From: an uncultured SAR86 cluster bacterium
GTDB taxonomy: Bacteria; Pseudomonadota; Gammaproteobacteria; Magnimaribacterales; AG-339-G14
Reading direction: 5' to 3'
NCBI GenBank assembly: GCA_902570035.1
Contig: CACFWO010000005.1
Coordinates: 59,467 to 123,466, forward strand
DNA length: 64,000 bases
Shown here piece by piece: positions 35,468-43,584 of this stretch. The notes beneath the pieces were generated by a model. That model did no database searches. It saw only the letters and a program-made list of their open reading frames with translations, and had not been told where the DNA came from. A program made the position numbers and the translations under genes. Every line of letters starts with the position of its first letter. The stretch's first letter is position 1.

Positions 35468-37027
35468 TTATCCTTCTAGCCATTTAGATAGATAAAAAGA
35501 AAAATCTTCAGGATTTTTTGCTCTTGCCGTAGTCCAATCGGAAATGAATGGGGTATTCATCACGTTTTCTTCCTTGTCTATGATCAGCACCGTTGGAACT
35601 CCGTATAACTTCTCAATACCAAACCTCTTTGGAATATGAAGATTTTTATCAAAGCGGCCTACATCAATGTGCTCTACTACATAATTATCTTTAAGAAGAG
35701 CTTGAACCGAATTATTTTTGAGCATTCCTGCTAAAACCCTGCAGTCCGGACACCAATTCCCCCCCAGAATCAAAAGGAGTTTCTTTTTCGAAGTCAACTT
35801 GGAAAGAGCCTGAGTAATTAATAAATCAGCGTCTGCATTCTCATCGTAAGGTTCCCTTGGAACAACTATTGATTTAGGATTCTTTAAATAAAAGGAAGTT
35901 ATTCCATCAGGAGTAACAACTTCAAGGTTTTTTATTGGACTAACTTCTATTAACTTGCCGCTAGGACCATCTGTTAAAAGAATTAAGTTTCCATTTGGAC
36001 TTTCTATCAAATTTCTAATACGGAAATTAAGTTCTGTAAAAATATCTTCCTCTAAGATGTTATCTCTAGATAAATCAACTCGGGTGACTTTTTTTGCTTT
36101 TAAAGCTGAAATCAGGAGGGAATTTTTCCACTGAGGAAAAGCTTCGCCTTTGTATTCAATCATCCCAGAAGGTGCAATTGATGGAACCCAATATTTGATA
36201 GGTTGTTCCATTCCTTCCATTTCAGTAAAAGGTGAAATGACAGCACCAGAATAATCTCTTCCATATGTAATGGCTGGCCATCCGTAATTTTTTCCAGGTT
36301 GAATTACATTAATCTCATCTCCTCCGAAAGGTCCGTGTTCGTGTTCGATAATGTTGCCATTAGATGCAATGATTAAACCTTGAGGATTTCGATGACCATA
36401 TGAATAAATTTCATTAAGAGCTTCATCGTTTTCAAAGAAAGGATTATCTTCAGGAATGGAACCATCCTGATTGATTCGAATCATTTTTCCAAAGTGATTA
36501 TCTAAGTATTGTGCATCTTCTCTGTGATCGAAACCGTCTCCACTCGAAATTAAAATAGTATCATCGGGTAAAAATAAAATTTTTGCTCCGTAATGGGCGC
36601 CGGTTTTTCTATTGGCGACAGCCCTAAAAATCTCGTTTACATCCTCTAGAGCAAAGTTTTCTTTATTTAAAAATGCTGATGAAATAGCAAGAGTATTAGT
36701 TCCGTTATTATTCAAAGATGTGTACGAAAAAAAAATTTTGTTATCTTCTTTGAACGATGGGCTTATTTTGATATCAGATAGGCCGCCTTGGCTACGATAA
36801 TAAATTTCGGGCAAGCCACTTATTTCTTTAAACTCTCTAGATGAAATATTGAAATAATTGAGTTTCCCAATTTTTTCAGTAAATAAAATCTCATCGTCGG
36901 AAATGAAGTCTATCCCCCAAGGATGACTTAGATCGCTTAAAAGGGTTTTGGTTTCGTAATTTTCATCCTGTGAGAATGTCGTAAAAGAATTTATGAGAAT
37001 AAAAAAATAAAATAATTTTTTGAGCAT
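35468..37027 (-). CDS. PQQ-dependent aldose-sugar dehydrogenase domain fused to a thioredoxin-fold domain
   Basis: 519 aa with a signal peptide (about 1-19). Residues about 25-370 form a soluble-glucose-dehydrogenase-like beta propeller: LSHPWGIDFISDDEILFTEK, GGLSDIKISP, GHRNPQGLI, EHEHGPFGGDEINVI and GKNYGWP are family hallmarks. Residues about 400-519 form a thioredoxin-like domain with a CxxC site, GNWCPDCRVLAGML, and the cis-Pro loop GVPTVLII. This join of a periplasmic sugar oxidase and a redox domain is unusual; typical family members end after the propeller. PQQ biosynthesis genes are not in the window. Confidence 0.82.
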   Translation of the reverse strand: MLKKLFYFFILINSFTTFSQDENYETKTLLSDLSHPWGIDFISDDEILFTEKIGKLNYFNISSREFKEISGLPEIYYRSQGGLSDIKISPSFKEDNKIFFSYTSLNNNGTNTLAISSAFLNKENFALEDVNEIFRAVANRKTGAHYGAKILFLPDDTILISSGDGFDHREDAQYLDNHFGKMIRINQDGSIPEDNPFFENDEALNEIYSYGHRNPQGLIIASNGNIIEHEHGPFGGDEINVIQPGKNYGWPAITYGRDYSGAVISPFTEMEGMEQPIKYWVPSIAPSGMIEYKGEAFPQWKNSLLISALKAKKVTRVDLSRDNILEEDIFTELNFRIRNLIESPNGNLILLTDGPSGKLIEVSPIKNLEVVTPDGITSFYLKNPKSIVVPREPYDENADADLLITQALSKLTSKKKLLLILGGNWCPDCRVLAGMLKNNSVQALLKDNYVVEHIDVGRFDKNLHIPKRFGIEKLYGVPTVLIIDKEENVMNTPFISDWTTARAKNPEDFSFYLSKWLEG

Positions 37028-37077
37028 ATTGAGGAATAAATATAAAATCGGATTCTCTCACAAAATACTTACTGAAA

Positions 37078-37524
37078 GTGAAAATCTTTTTTAAAAATTT
37101 GATCATATATCTAACATCTGTAGCTTTGCTTACGATTCTTATAGTTCCAATTACAAGTACATCAAACCTAATTTGGCTAAGTTCCATGGAGATGCCGGTT
37201 GGACTAAGCGAGGTTTTTTCAGTTTTACTTGCGGATCTTCTAAATCTCGGAATTATTTTATATTTAATTCTTCTGCTGCCTTTCGGCTTAGGCCTAATTA
37301 TCTCTAAATACACAATTAAATTTATCCCCTTACCTGCCAACATTTGGTATTTCTTTATTTCGTCATTAATTATGTGGCTAGTATTGATAAGTACAGTTGA
37401 ATTTCTTTATCAAACTGAAGTAATCGCAGGTAACAGAACTTCCCTGGGTACGTTTCTACATGTCATGGCAGGAGGTATAGCAGGTAGTGTTTTTTATAAT
37501 TTAAGATATAGAATGTTTGTATGA
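37078..37524 (+). CDS. Hypothetical integral membrane protein
   Basis: 148 aa, GTG start at 37078 (next Met too far inside the first helix). Four hydrophobic helices at about 8-25, 50-75, 85-108 and 125-142. The gene overlaps the next one by 4 nt, so both are translationally coupled. It starts in the 50-nt gap after the divergent sugar-dehydrogenase fusion. No family recognised. Confidence 0.65.
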   Translation: MKIFFKNLIIYLTSVALLTILIVPITSTSNLIWLSSMEMPVGLSEVFSVLLADLLNLGIILYLILLLPFGLGLIISKYTIKFIPLPANIWYFFISSLIMWLVLISTVEFLYQTEVIAGNRTSLGTFLHVMAGGIAGSVFYNLRYRMFV

Positions 37525-37946
37525 AGAATAAGTTTGTCATTAGATTGCTCTCATTAGTTCCTTGCATTTTACTTGGTCTTGTTGCTTATCAATGGTTTAT
37601 TGACCCGAGTGGAACTGCTGCAGGCTTCGGAATTAGTTACGATGCTCTTTCAGATCAAGGAAAAAATTCAATTTACAGAGATTACATTGCCCTTTTTAGC
37701 GGCACTGCAGTCTTCTGCTTGTTCTCTTTTCTTAGTTTCAGAGCTTCTTGGTTGGTAGCCTGCGGCCTTATTTACTCAATCGCTCTTGGATTAAATATTT
37801 ATCATGTCGTGCATCATGGAAGCGAAGTTACATCCCAATTATTTGTTGAAGTAGCACTTTCTGTTTGGATTCTCGGTACTGCCATTTTAATGAAAAATGC
37901 ATCGACAAATAAGGTTGTGAAAGAGCCTAAAGTTGATACTGAATAG
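37521..37946 (+). CDS. Hypothetical four-helix membrane protein
   Basis: 141 aa. Four TM helices are predicted at about 7-25, 58-75, 80-98 and 108-126. Polar conserved-looking spots are RDYIALFSGTAVFCLF and NIYHVVHHGSEV, the latter a His-rich turn between helices. The overall plan resembles DUF4345-like small membrane proteins, with low certainty. Its 3' end overlaps the convergent TonB receptor gene by 20 nt. Confidence 0.6.
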   Translation: MKNKFVIRLLSLVPCILLGLVAYQWFIDPSGTAAGFGISYDALSDQGKNSIYRDYIALFSGTAVFCLFSFLSFRASWLVACGLIYSIALGLNIYHVVHHGSEVTSQLFVEVALSVWILGTAILMKNASTNKVVKEPKVDTE

Positions 37947-40500
37947 AAAAGTTATACGTTCTGCCGGTTGGATCATGCAACCTGGTGTCAAAACTAAAAT
38001 CGGGCGCGTCATATAATCTTGGCGCTTTTTTATTCAAAAAGTTAATGATCCCAAATTTTAAATCGAGTTTCCCTGTTTCTAATGAAAATGATCTAGTGAT
38101 AGAGATATCATGGACTAAGAATTCATCAACTTCATTTGTGTATCCTAAGGATTTTGCATAATCGCTTATTACTCTTTCATTTGAATATCCAGAGACATAC
38201 CTTGAAGCCCAATCAAGACTGAATTCATTATAATTCCAAGATAAGAAAATATTAATCTTATTTTTTGGTAAAGAATGGGTGTGCGCATCGTAATTGAATT
38301 TACCTACTCTATCTATCAATTCTTCCTTGTTATTATTCTCTTCAGGATGAGGAGTTAAGAAGTAAAATAATGTCGTGGATGAAACTTTAAAGTTTAAACT
38401 TCCGAATTTTTTGAATTCGTGAATTACGTTTACTGAAAAATCTAATCCGTTTATAAAAGATCTATCCTCGTTGATGTATGAGGCTGTAACGCCTGTAATC
38501 TCTCCAGATGAATTTCTGGAAATGCTAGGACTAAAAGGATTGTTTAATACCATTGCCTGAGCGCTTTCTGCCTCAATTCTGTCTTTGTAACGAAAATCAA
38601 AAAAATCAAAGCTGATTGACGAAGCATTTGATGGAAAAATCAAAAATCCTAAATTGGTATTAATTGACTTTGCTGGCTTAAGATTTGGATTTCCAATTTG
38701 GCCCTGTCTAACAAAAACACTTCCTGTAACGTCTCTGACACTTCCAAGAACAATATCTGATCCATACATTTGAGCCATGGAGGGCATCGTAAATGAAGAA
38801 CTTGAGGAAAATCTTACAGCAAAGACATCGCTCGGTTGATATTTTATAGATATTTTTGGATCCAAAGATTCTTGGCTTGAGAAATTTTCATACCTTAATG
38901 CAAATCTCAAATCTAGGTTATTTGAAAAAATTTGGTTGATTTCAACAAAGGCAGCTACTTTAGATCTACTTTGTGAAACATCTGTTCCCCCACCTAGGAA
39001 AAATAGATCGGCCTGTTTAGTGATGCTGCCATTTGAATCAATTTCTATTCTACTTAAATCATTGTACTTGATATCTAAAACATCCTTTGCGATTTGAAAA
39101 CCTGTCGAATAGTTTAGAGAATCTGTAGAAGATAAAAATATTCCATCTATAGAGGAAAGAGCACCTCCTTTTTCAGCAATTAAGTTGCCTTTTATGTACT
39201 CTACTAACTCACTTGAGTTTGTGTCAGAAAATAAATTCCATAGCTTGTCTCGAGTTATACCCCCTTTTCCTTGGAGAGCATCCAAAAATCTTGAATTTAT
39301 AATGTCGGGTCTAATGGCTAAATTATTATGAGAACTTTGCGAAATTGACAACTCAAAAAATTGACTGTTTTTAAAAGAAAACTTTAACGTATTAGTTATA
39401 TGATATTGAGAAATATCTTTTGTTGAATTAGGCGATGGATAATTGGCTCCTAAAGGTCTACCTCTCCATTTTATTTCATTCTTGAATGGGCTACCTCCTT
39501 CGTTCGGCAATATGTTTCTTGAAATAAAAGGTAGTGCTGGATAAGAAGGAGATTGGGGATTATCTAAAACATCTACTTTGGCATAAATCAAAATTAATTC
39601 ATTACTTTTAAGATAAGAATTTTCAATATTGGAAGTTAGGTTTAAATATCCTTTGTTATGTCTTTCTTTATTTATGATATTGAATCTTTCACCATAGGCA
39701 AACTTACAGAAGCCCCCTAGAATTAATCCTCCATTAATCTCACAGTTTGGGTCAGGGATCTTTTCATTGGCATCATAGGAACCTTGGTAATCACCAGATA
39801 AAATTTCTTCAGATTCAGTTGTTATAAATGTTTTGCCAAAGGTACTAATTGAAAGATCTGCTATTCCATTGATTTCTTTTGCTGACAATGGCGATCTAAA
39901 AAAACTTTCAAGCCCTACAACTAGATGATTTTTATCCTCTTTAACGCCATACAAAAATCCTAATTTGTTATCATTTTGTGAATAAGACTCAACAAATTGG
40001 TTATCAGATCTAAAAAGAAATCCTTCAAAATCTTTATAAGTAATAACATTAACAACGCCAGCGACAGCATCAGATCCATATAAAGAAGTTGCTCCCTCTT
40101 TAAAAATTTCAATTTTTTTAACGGCAATATCAGGAATTATATTTGCATCAATGTATCCCTCACCCTCTCGTGAAGGTGTTCCTGAAAAGGTTTGTCTCTT
40201 TGTATTAATTAAAAGAAGAGTCGAAGCATGACCCAGTCCTCTCAAGGTAATCGATGACAATCCTTGATCTTCACCATCCATGGCATTAGTTTGAAAATGA
40301 GATCCTGAAACAGATGGAACATATCTTGAAATCTCAGCCAAGCTTATGGTATTGAGTTTACGATAATCATCTATAGAAAAAATTTCAATTGGACTTAGAT
40401 CGGAATCAGAATTATTTATATACGACCCTGTAACTATTACTTCTTCCTCAGTAAATAAGAATTGAGAGAAAATAATAGTAATAAAAAACAGAATTTTCAT
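37927..40500 (-). CDS. TonB-dependent outer-membrane receptor
   Basis: 857 aa with a signal peptide (about 1-17), then a TonB-box-like EEEVIVTGSYI (about 18-28), a plug domain with ITLRGLGHASTLLLINTKRQ (about 86-105) and KIEIFKEGATSLYGSDAVAGVVNVIT (about 131-156), and a 22-strand barrel with many SxxF/YxxD repeats ending RTYNFSIQYQL. Imports a large or scarce substrate across the outer membrane. SAR86 genomes are rich in such receptors. The substrate is unknown; no siderophore or sugar-binding partner gene is adjacent, but a PhyH oxygenase follows 34 nt upstream on the same strand and may be cotranscribed. Confidence 0.9.
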   Translation of the reverse strand: MKILFFITIIFSQFLFTEEEVIVTGSYINNSDSDLSPIEIFSIDDYRKLNTISLAEISRYVPSVSGSHFQTNAMDGEDQGLSSITLRGLGHASTLLLINTKRQTFSGTPSREGEGYIDANIIPDIAVKKIEIFKEGATSLYGSDAVAGVVNVITYKDFEGFLFRSDNQFVESYSQNDNKLGFLYGVKEDKNHLVVGLESFFRSPLSAKEINGIADLSISTFGKTFITTESEEILSGDYQGSYDANEKIPDPNCEINGGLILGGFCKFAYGERFNIINKERHNKGYLNLTSNIENSYLKSNELILIYAKVDVLDNPQSPSYPALPFISRNILPNEGGSPFKNEIKWRGRPLGANYPSPNSTKDISQYHITNTLKFSFKNSQFFELSISQSSHNNLAIRPDIINSRFLDALQGKGGITRDKLWNLFSDTNSSELVEYIKGNLIAEKGGALSSIDGIFLSSTDSLNYSTGFQIAKDVLDIKYNDLSRIEIDSNGSITKQADLFFLGGGTDVSQSRSKVAAFVEINQIFSNNLDLRFALRYENFSSQESLDPKISIKYQPSDVFAVRFSSSSSFTMPSMAQMYGSDIVLGSVRDVTGSVFVRQGQIGNPNLKPAKSINTNLGFLIFPSNASSISFDFFDFRYKDRIEAESAQAMVLNNPFSPSISRNSSGEITGVTASYINEDRSFINGLDFSVNVIHEFKKFGSLNFKVSSTTLFYFLTPHPEENNNKEELIDRVGKFNYDAHTHSLPKNKINIFLSWNYNEFSLDWASRYVSGYSNERVISDYAKSLGYTNEVDEFLVHDISITRSFSLETGKLDLKFGIINFLNKKAPRLYDAPDFSFDTRLHDPTGRTYNFSIQYQL

Positions 40501-40534
40501 GAAATTTCCAAAGATTAAAAACAGATCTATTATT

Positions 40535-41425
40535 TTATTTTATAGAATCATTTACTAGATCTTTTGGATCTGGGATTTCAGAAAATCTATCCTTAGATTT
40601 GGAAAACATATTTTCCGGAGATACAGATTCAAACCTTGCTTCATTATCATAAGGATCAGAATAAAAACCAAGAACATAACCGCCCTTCGAATATCCTATT
40701 AAAGATTTTAATTCTGGGCTCAAATGTTTAGCTATATCTGGTGGACAAGATAGGTATTGATTTTCCTGCTGCCTTATCCAATTAACTGCATAGTGGAGAA
40801 ACACTCCGGTTCTTGTGATATTTTTAGTTGTATTTTCTCCACCGCCATGTAACACAGTGCCTGTATAAATTAATACAGAGCCTGCTTCCATTTCAGCAAA
40901 AGCAATTTCATTTTCAAGCGGCTGTCTGTTTTTATCCCATTTATGAGAGCCTGGAACTATTTGTGTAGCTCCATTTGCTTTTGTAAATTCGTTTATTGCC
41001 CATATAGTGCTTAAAAGAGGCTCTACTTTTCTGGGTAAATATCCGCCCCATATTCCCCTATCCCTGTGAAGTATTTGTGAAGATTCACCAGGCCCAATAC
41101 TCACCGCAGATGTAAAGTGTAATTGATAGCCATCACAATACGGTTTTAGGTATTGAGTGGCAGTTTCATTGATTAATTTGTTTAAAGCTAATTCCCTGCA
41201 TTTTTTTGACCGCGCAATGAGGGCCCCTATCCTATTAGTTTTAAAACCTGTGAACTCATCACGACCTAGATTGTCACTCGACAAGAAAGGATTTAACTCT
41301 TCATTAAGCTCAACTAGAAAATCAAAATTAACAACATTATCAATGATAACCCCTGCATCTCTTTCAAGCACTTCTAGAATACTATCGACAGATGAAGTTG
41401 ATGGAAGATGTTTTAATTCAGCCAT
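40535..41425 (-). CDS. Phytanoyl-CoA dioxygenase (PhyH) family oxygenase
   Basis: 296 aa, double-stranded beta-helix Fe(II)/2-oxoglutarate oxygenase. Iron ligands: His-x-Asp in ILHRDRGIWGG (about 120) and the distal His in VLHGGGENTTKNITR (about 190), with the 2-oxoglutarate-binding Arg in TRTGVFLHY. Family members hydroxylate fatty acyl-CoAs, amino acids or other small molecules. Adjoining TonB receptor suggests it acts on an imported compound. No clear substrate. Confidence 0.83.
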   Translation of the reverse strand: MAELKHLPSTSSVDSILEVLERDAGVIIDNVVNFDFLVELNEELNPFLSSDNLGRDEFTGFKTNRIGALIARSKKCRELALNKLINETATQYLKPYCDGYQLHFTSAVSIGPGESSQILHRDRGIWGGYLPRKVEPLLSTIWAINEFTKANGATQIVPGSHKWDKNRQPLENEIAFAEMEAGSVLIYTGTVLHGGGENTTKNITRTGVFLHYAVNWIRQQENQYLSCPPDIAKHLSPELKSLIGYSKGGYVLGFYSDPYDNEARFESVSPENMFSKSKDRFSEIPDPKDLVNDSIK

Positions 41426-41455
41426 TTTTTGAATTCTACCTTAAATTTATCTAAC

Positions 41456-41486
41456 AAAAAAAAGGGAGGTTAAAAAACCTCCCTTT
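41456..41486 (-). terminator. Rho-independent terminator of the YRG-peptide transcript
   Basis: An 11-bp perfect stem, AAAGGGAGGTT with AACCTCCCTTT and a four-base loop, is followed on the minus strand by eight T. It begins 16 nt after the peptide stop codon and ends the short transcript. Confidence 0.88.
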
Positions 41487-41502
41487 AATTCATAACTTTC
41501 AG

Positions 41503-41664
41503 TTATGCAGCAGTCTTGACACCACGGTAAATACCAGGTGTTTTTGACGACTTTTTGACAACGTTTGCGTTGTGCTTAGTTCCTCTGTAGTTTAAGTCAG
41601 AAGTCTTTTCAGACTTTGATTTAACATCAGCAGAAACTTCAACGCCTCTATAGTAAGTAGTCAT
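41503..41664 (-). CDS. 53-aa basic peptide with three YRG repeats (DUF4278-like), under a glutamine riboswitch
   Basis: A 54-codon frame with a strong Shine-Dalgarno GGAGG six nt before ATG, stronger than those of most neighbours. The peptide contains YYRGVEV (residues 4-10), NYRGTKH (25-31) and IYRGVKT (45-51), spaced by 20 residues, with eight Lys and three Arg against four acids. The YRG pattern recalls DUF4278 proteins of cyanobacteria and marine bacteria (from memory). It is the only gene of a transcript that has a promoter, a glutamine-aptamer-like leader and a terminator. Small peptides behind this aptamer class are known in marine cyanobacteria. Function unknown; a nitrogen-status role is inferred, possibly binding an enzyme or nucleic acid. 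Confidence 0.82.
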   Translation of the reverse strand: MTTYYRGVEVSADVKSKSEKTSDLNYRGTKHNANVVKKSSKTPGIYRGVKTAA

Positions 41665-41724
41665 ATCGTTCCTCCAGTTTTCGTTTCAAACGTACATATA
41701 CCAATCGGTATACACCCTTATCAA

Positions 41725-41860
41725 CGCGTTCCTTCGGTAGATATTCGGTCTCGTTCCCAATTTCTTGGTACTTGCTTACCTTTCTTTAAGATCAAAGAAA
41801 GAGGTTTTCCTATCTCCCTACTTCCGTTTAATAAACTTAGTGAAGTTTACTAAATGAACG
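41725..41860 (-). promoter_or_regulatory. Glutamine riboswitch (glnA / Downstream-peptide class aptamer)
   Basis: Read on the minus strand. P1: CGUUC (41860-41856) with GAACG (41731-41727). P2: a 12-bp helix (41854-41843 with 41838-41827, one G-U) capped by CACU. Directly after P2 comes CGGAAGUAGG (41826-41817), and before the P1 3' strand CCGAAGGAACGCG (41737-41725). AGUA opposite GAA is the loop-E motif of glutamine aptamers, and these blocks match my memory of the consensus. P3: GGGAGAUA with UAUCUACC (41818-41811, 41743-41736), with one G-A mismatch. The loop of P3 is enlarged by two hairpins. The aptamer starts at the predicted transcription start and lies 60 nt before a peptide start codon, beside glnK-amtB. 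Confidence 0.85.
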
Positions 41861-41867
41861 TAGAACT

Positions 41868-41873
41868 ATTATA
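41868..41873 (-). promoter_or_regulatory. -10 box of the riboswitch/peptide transcript
   Basis: A consensus TATAAT on the minus strand, giving a start near 41861, one base before the aptamer. The -35 region (about 41891-41896) is T/A-rich with no good TTGACA match, so an activator or an UP-like A/T tract may help. Confidence 0.65.
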
Positions 41874-41896
41874 CCATTTTTTTAAAAAAATAAAAA

Positions 41897-41925
41897 AAAC
41901 AGGCGAGATAAAATCTCGCCTGTTT
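41897..41925 (-). terminator. Rho-independent terminator of glnK-amtB
   Basis: A 13-bp perfect stem (41897-41909 with 41913-41925) containing ACAGGCGAGAT, with a three-base loop and a minus-strand T run from the A tract at 41892-41899. It lies 17 nt beyond the amtB stop and separates that operon from the riboswitch promoter just downstream. Confidence 0.9.
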
Positions 41926-41942
41926 GCGGGAGGAAAATAAAC

Positions 41943-43178
41943 TTAGTCGAACTCTGGGTAAGCCTCTACTCCAATTTCAGTGGAATCAAGACCTGCCGCT
42001 TGTTCTTCATCAGTAGCTCTTATTGATAAGAACATATTGATGACGTAGATAACTATTAAGCTAGCAACATAAGTGAATCCTGCGATAGCAACAACACCGT
42101 AGAGCTGCCATAAGAATGAGGCATCTGAAGTAAATGGAACAACCATTACTCCGTAAATACCTACAGTACCGTGGGCCGAAATAGCACCAACTGGATCATC
42201 CATTTTTAAGGTCTTCTCAAAGAATAAAATTGAGAAGTAGACTATAACACCACCGATAGCACCGATGATGACTGCCTCACCACCTGTAGGTGCGCTTGGA
42301 CCAGCGGTAATGGCTACCAAACCAGCTATGGCACCGTTGATGGCCATTGTGACATCCGATTTGCCAGTAAGAATAAGACTTGTGAGTAATGCGGCAACTA
42401 CACCACCTGCTGCAGACATGTTTGTGTTCATGAATACTTGACTGACTGCTATAGCGCTTGATTCGTCACTAATAATTAACTCAGATCCACCGTTGAATCC
42501 AAACCAACCCAACCAAAGTATCCATGCTCCTAATGCGGCGATCGGAATGTTGGAACCTGGCATAGCATTTACTGAACCGTCCATACCGTACTTTCCGTTT
42601 CGGGGACCGAGGACTGTGACTAAAGCTAAAGCTGCAGCTGCTCCACATAAGTGAACTGTTCCTGAACCAGCGTAGTCAGAATAACCACCTGAACTCAAGA
42701 AGCCACCGCCCCAATTCCAGTAACCTTGAATAGGGTAAATGAAACCAGTAAGGATAATAGCGAACAAGAAGAATGGTAAAAGTTTCATTCTTCCAGCTAC
42801 TGCTCCTGAAACAATAGACATAGCTGTTGCAACAAAGACTACTTGGAAAAAGAAGTCAGCTTGTTGAGAATAGTCCATACCGTATTCCATTCCAATTTCT
42901 TCGATAGGAAGAGCTGTTGATAGACCCCATGAAGATCCAATACCAGGAATTACTCCATCGATTAGTGAGGATCCGGGATACATTAAAATAAATCCGCATG
43001 CTAGATACATGATGCAAGCAATTGAATATAAACCTAAATTTTTTGTTACGATTTCTGATACGTCTTTCTTTTGAACCAATCCAGCTTCCAACATTGTGAA
43101 ACCAGCAGCCATAAACATAACTAAGGCACCAGCCATAATTGCGTAAAAGGTATCTACCGCAAATTTTATTTCATCCAT
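41943..43178 (-). CDS. amtB: Ammonium transporter AmtB
   Basis: 411 aa, about eleven TM helices. The pore twin-His motif is visible as GTVHLCGAAAALAL (about 175; first His) and ISAHGTVGIYGV (about 333; second His), and AGSGTVH carries the conserved Asp-Tyr region upstream (DYAGSG). WILWLGWFGFNGGSEL (about 222) is a family hallmark. It imports ammonium and is blocked by GlnK under nitrogen plenty. Follows glnK by 15 nt in one operon. Interestingly the first gene of the unit is the PII protein, as in most bacteria. Confidence 0.95.
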   Translation of the reverse strand: MDEIKFAVDTFYAIMAGALVMFMAAGFTMLEAGLVQKKDVSEIVTKNLGLYSIACIMYLACGFILMYPGSSLIDGVIPGIGSSWGLSTALPIEEIGMEYGMDYSQQADFFFQVVFVATAMSIVSGAVAGRMKLLPFFLFAIILTGFIYPIQGYWNWGGGFLSSGGYSDYAGSGTVHLCGAAAALALVTVLGPRNGKYGMDGSVNAMPGSNIPIAALGAWILWLGWFGFNGGSELIISDESSAIAVSQVFMNTNMSAAGGVVAALLTSLILTGKSDVTMAINGAIAGLVAITAGPSAPTGGEAVIIGAIGGVIVYFSILFFEKTLKMDDPVGAISAHGTVGIYGVMVVPFTSDASFLWQLYGVVAIAGFTYVASLIVIYVINMFLSIRATDEEQAAGLDSTEIGVEAYPEFD

Positions 43179-43193
43179 TAAAATCTCCTAAAA

Positions 43194-43532
43194 TTAAATA
43201 GCTTTTGAGCCTGTCTCACCAGTTCTAATTCTTACAACATCAGTGAGTTCAGTTATAAAAATTTTCCCGTCGCCAATCTTGCCCGTACCTGCAGCATTTC
43301 TCACAGCTTCAATGATTGAAGAAGTGTCTCCATCATTACAAGCTACTTGAAACATTACTTTAGGATTTGTATCTGCTCGATACTCAGTCCCCCGGTAAGT
43401 TTCAGACTGACCTTTTTGTGACCCATAACCTGAAGCTTCTATAATTGTTGCACCACCTATCCCTGAAGAATGCAAAGCTTCCTTTACTAATTCAGTTTTC
43501 GATGGTTTCACAATCAAAGTAAGTAACTTCAT
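43194..43532 (-). CDS. glnK: PII nitrogen regulatory protein GlnK
   Basis: 112 aa. It starts MKLLTLIVKPSKTELVKEAL, with T-loop SQKGQSETYRGTEYRA (about 37-52; Tyr in YRGTEY is the uridylylation site) and the ATP-binding C-terminal motif GTGKIGDGKIFITEL...VVRIRTGETG (about 82-108). It binds ATP/ADP and 2-oxoglutarate and gates AmtB. First gene of glnK-amtB. A dyad resembling an NtrC site lies about 50 nt upstream. Confidence 0.95.
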   Translation of the reverse strand: MKLLTLIVKPSKTELVKEALHSSGIGGATIIEASGYGSQKGQSETYRGTEYRADTNPKVMFQVACNDGDTSSIIEAVRNAAGTGKIGDGKIFITELTDVVRIRTGETGSKAI

Positions 43533-43584
43533 AAGAGCTCATCAACTAAGCACTCATAATGTTAAGGAAATATTAAAAGTAGAT

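Noticed and set aside
36963..37343. 126-codon minus-strand frame between the sugar-dehydrogenase fusion and a membrane-protein gene
   Set aside because: Covers the N-terminus of one gene in another frame and is antisense to the coupled membrane-protein pair, which has hydrophobic helices and a 4-nt overlap typical of real genes.
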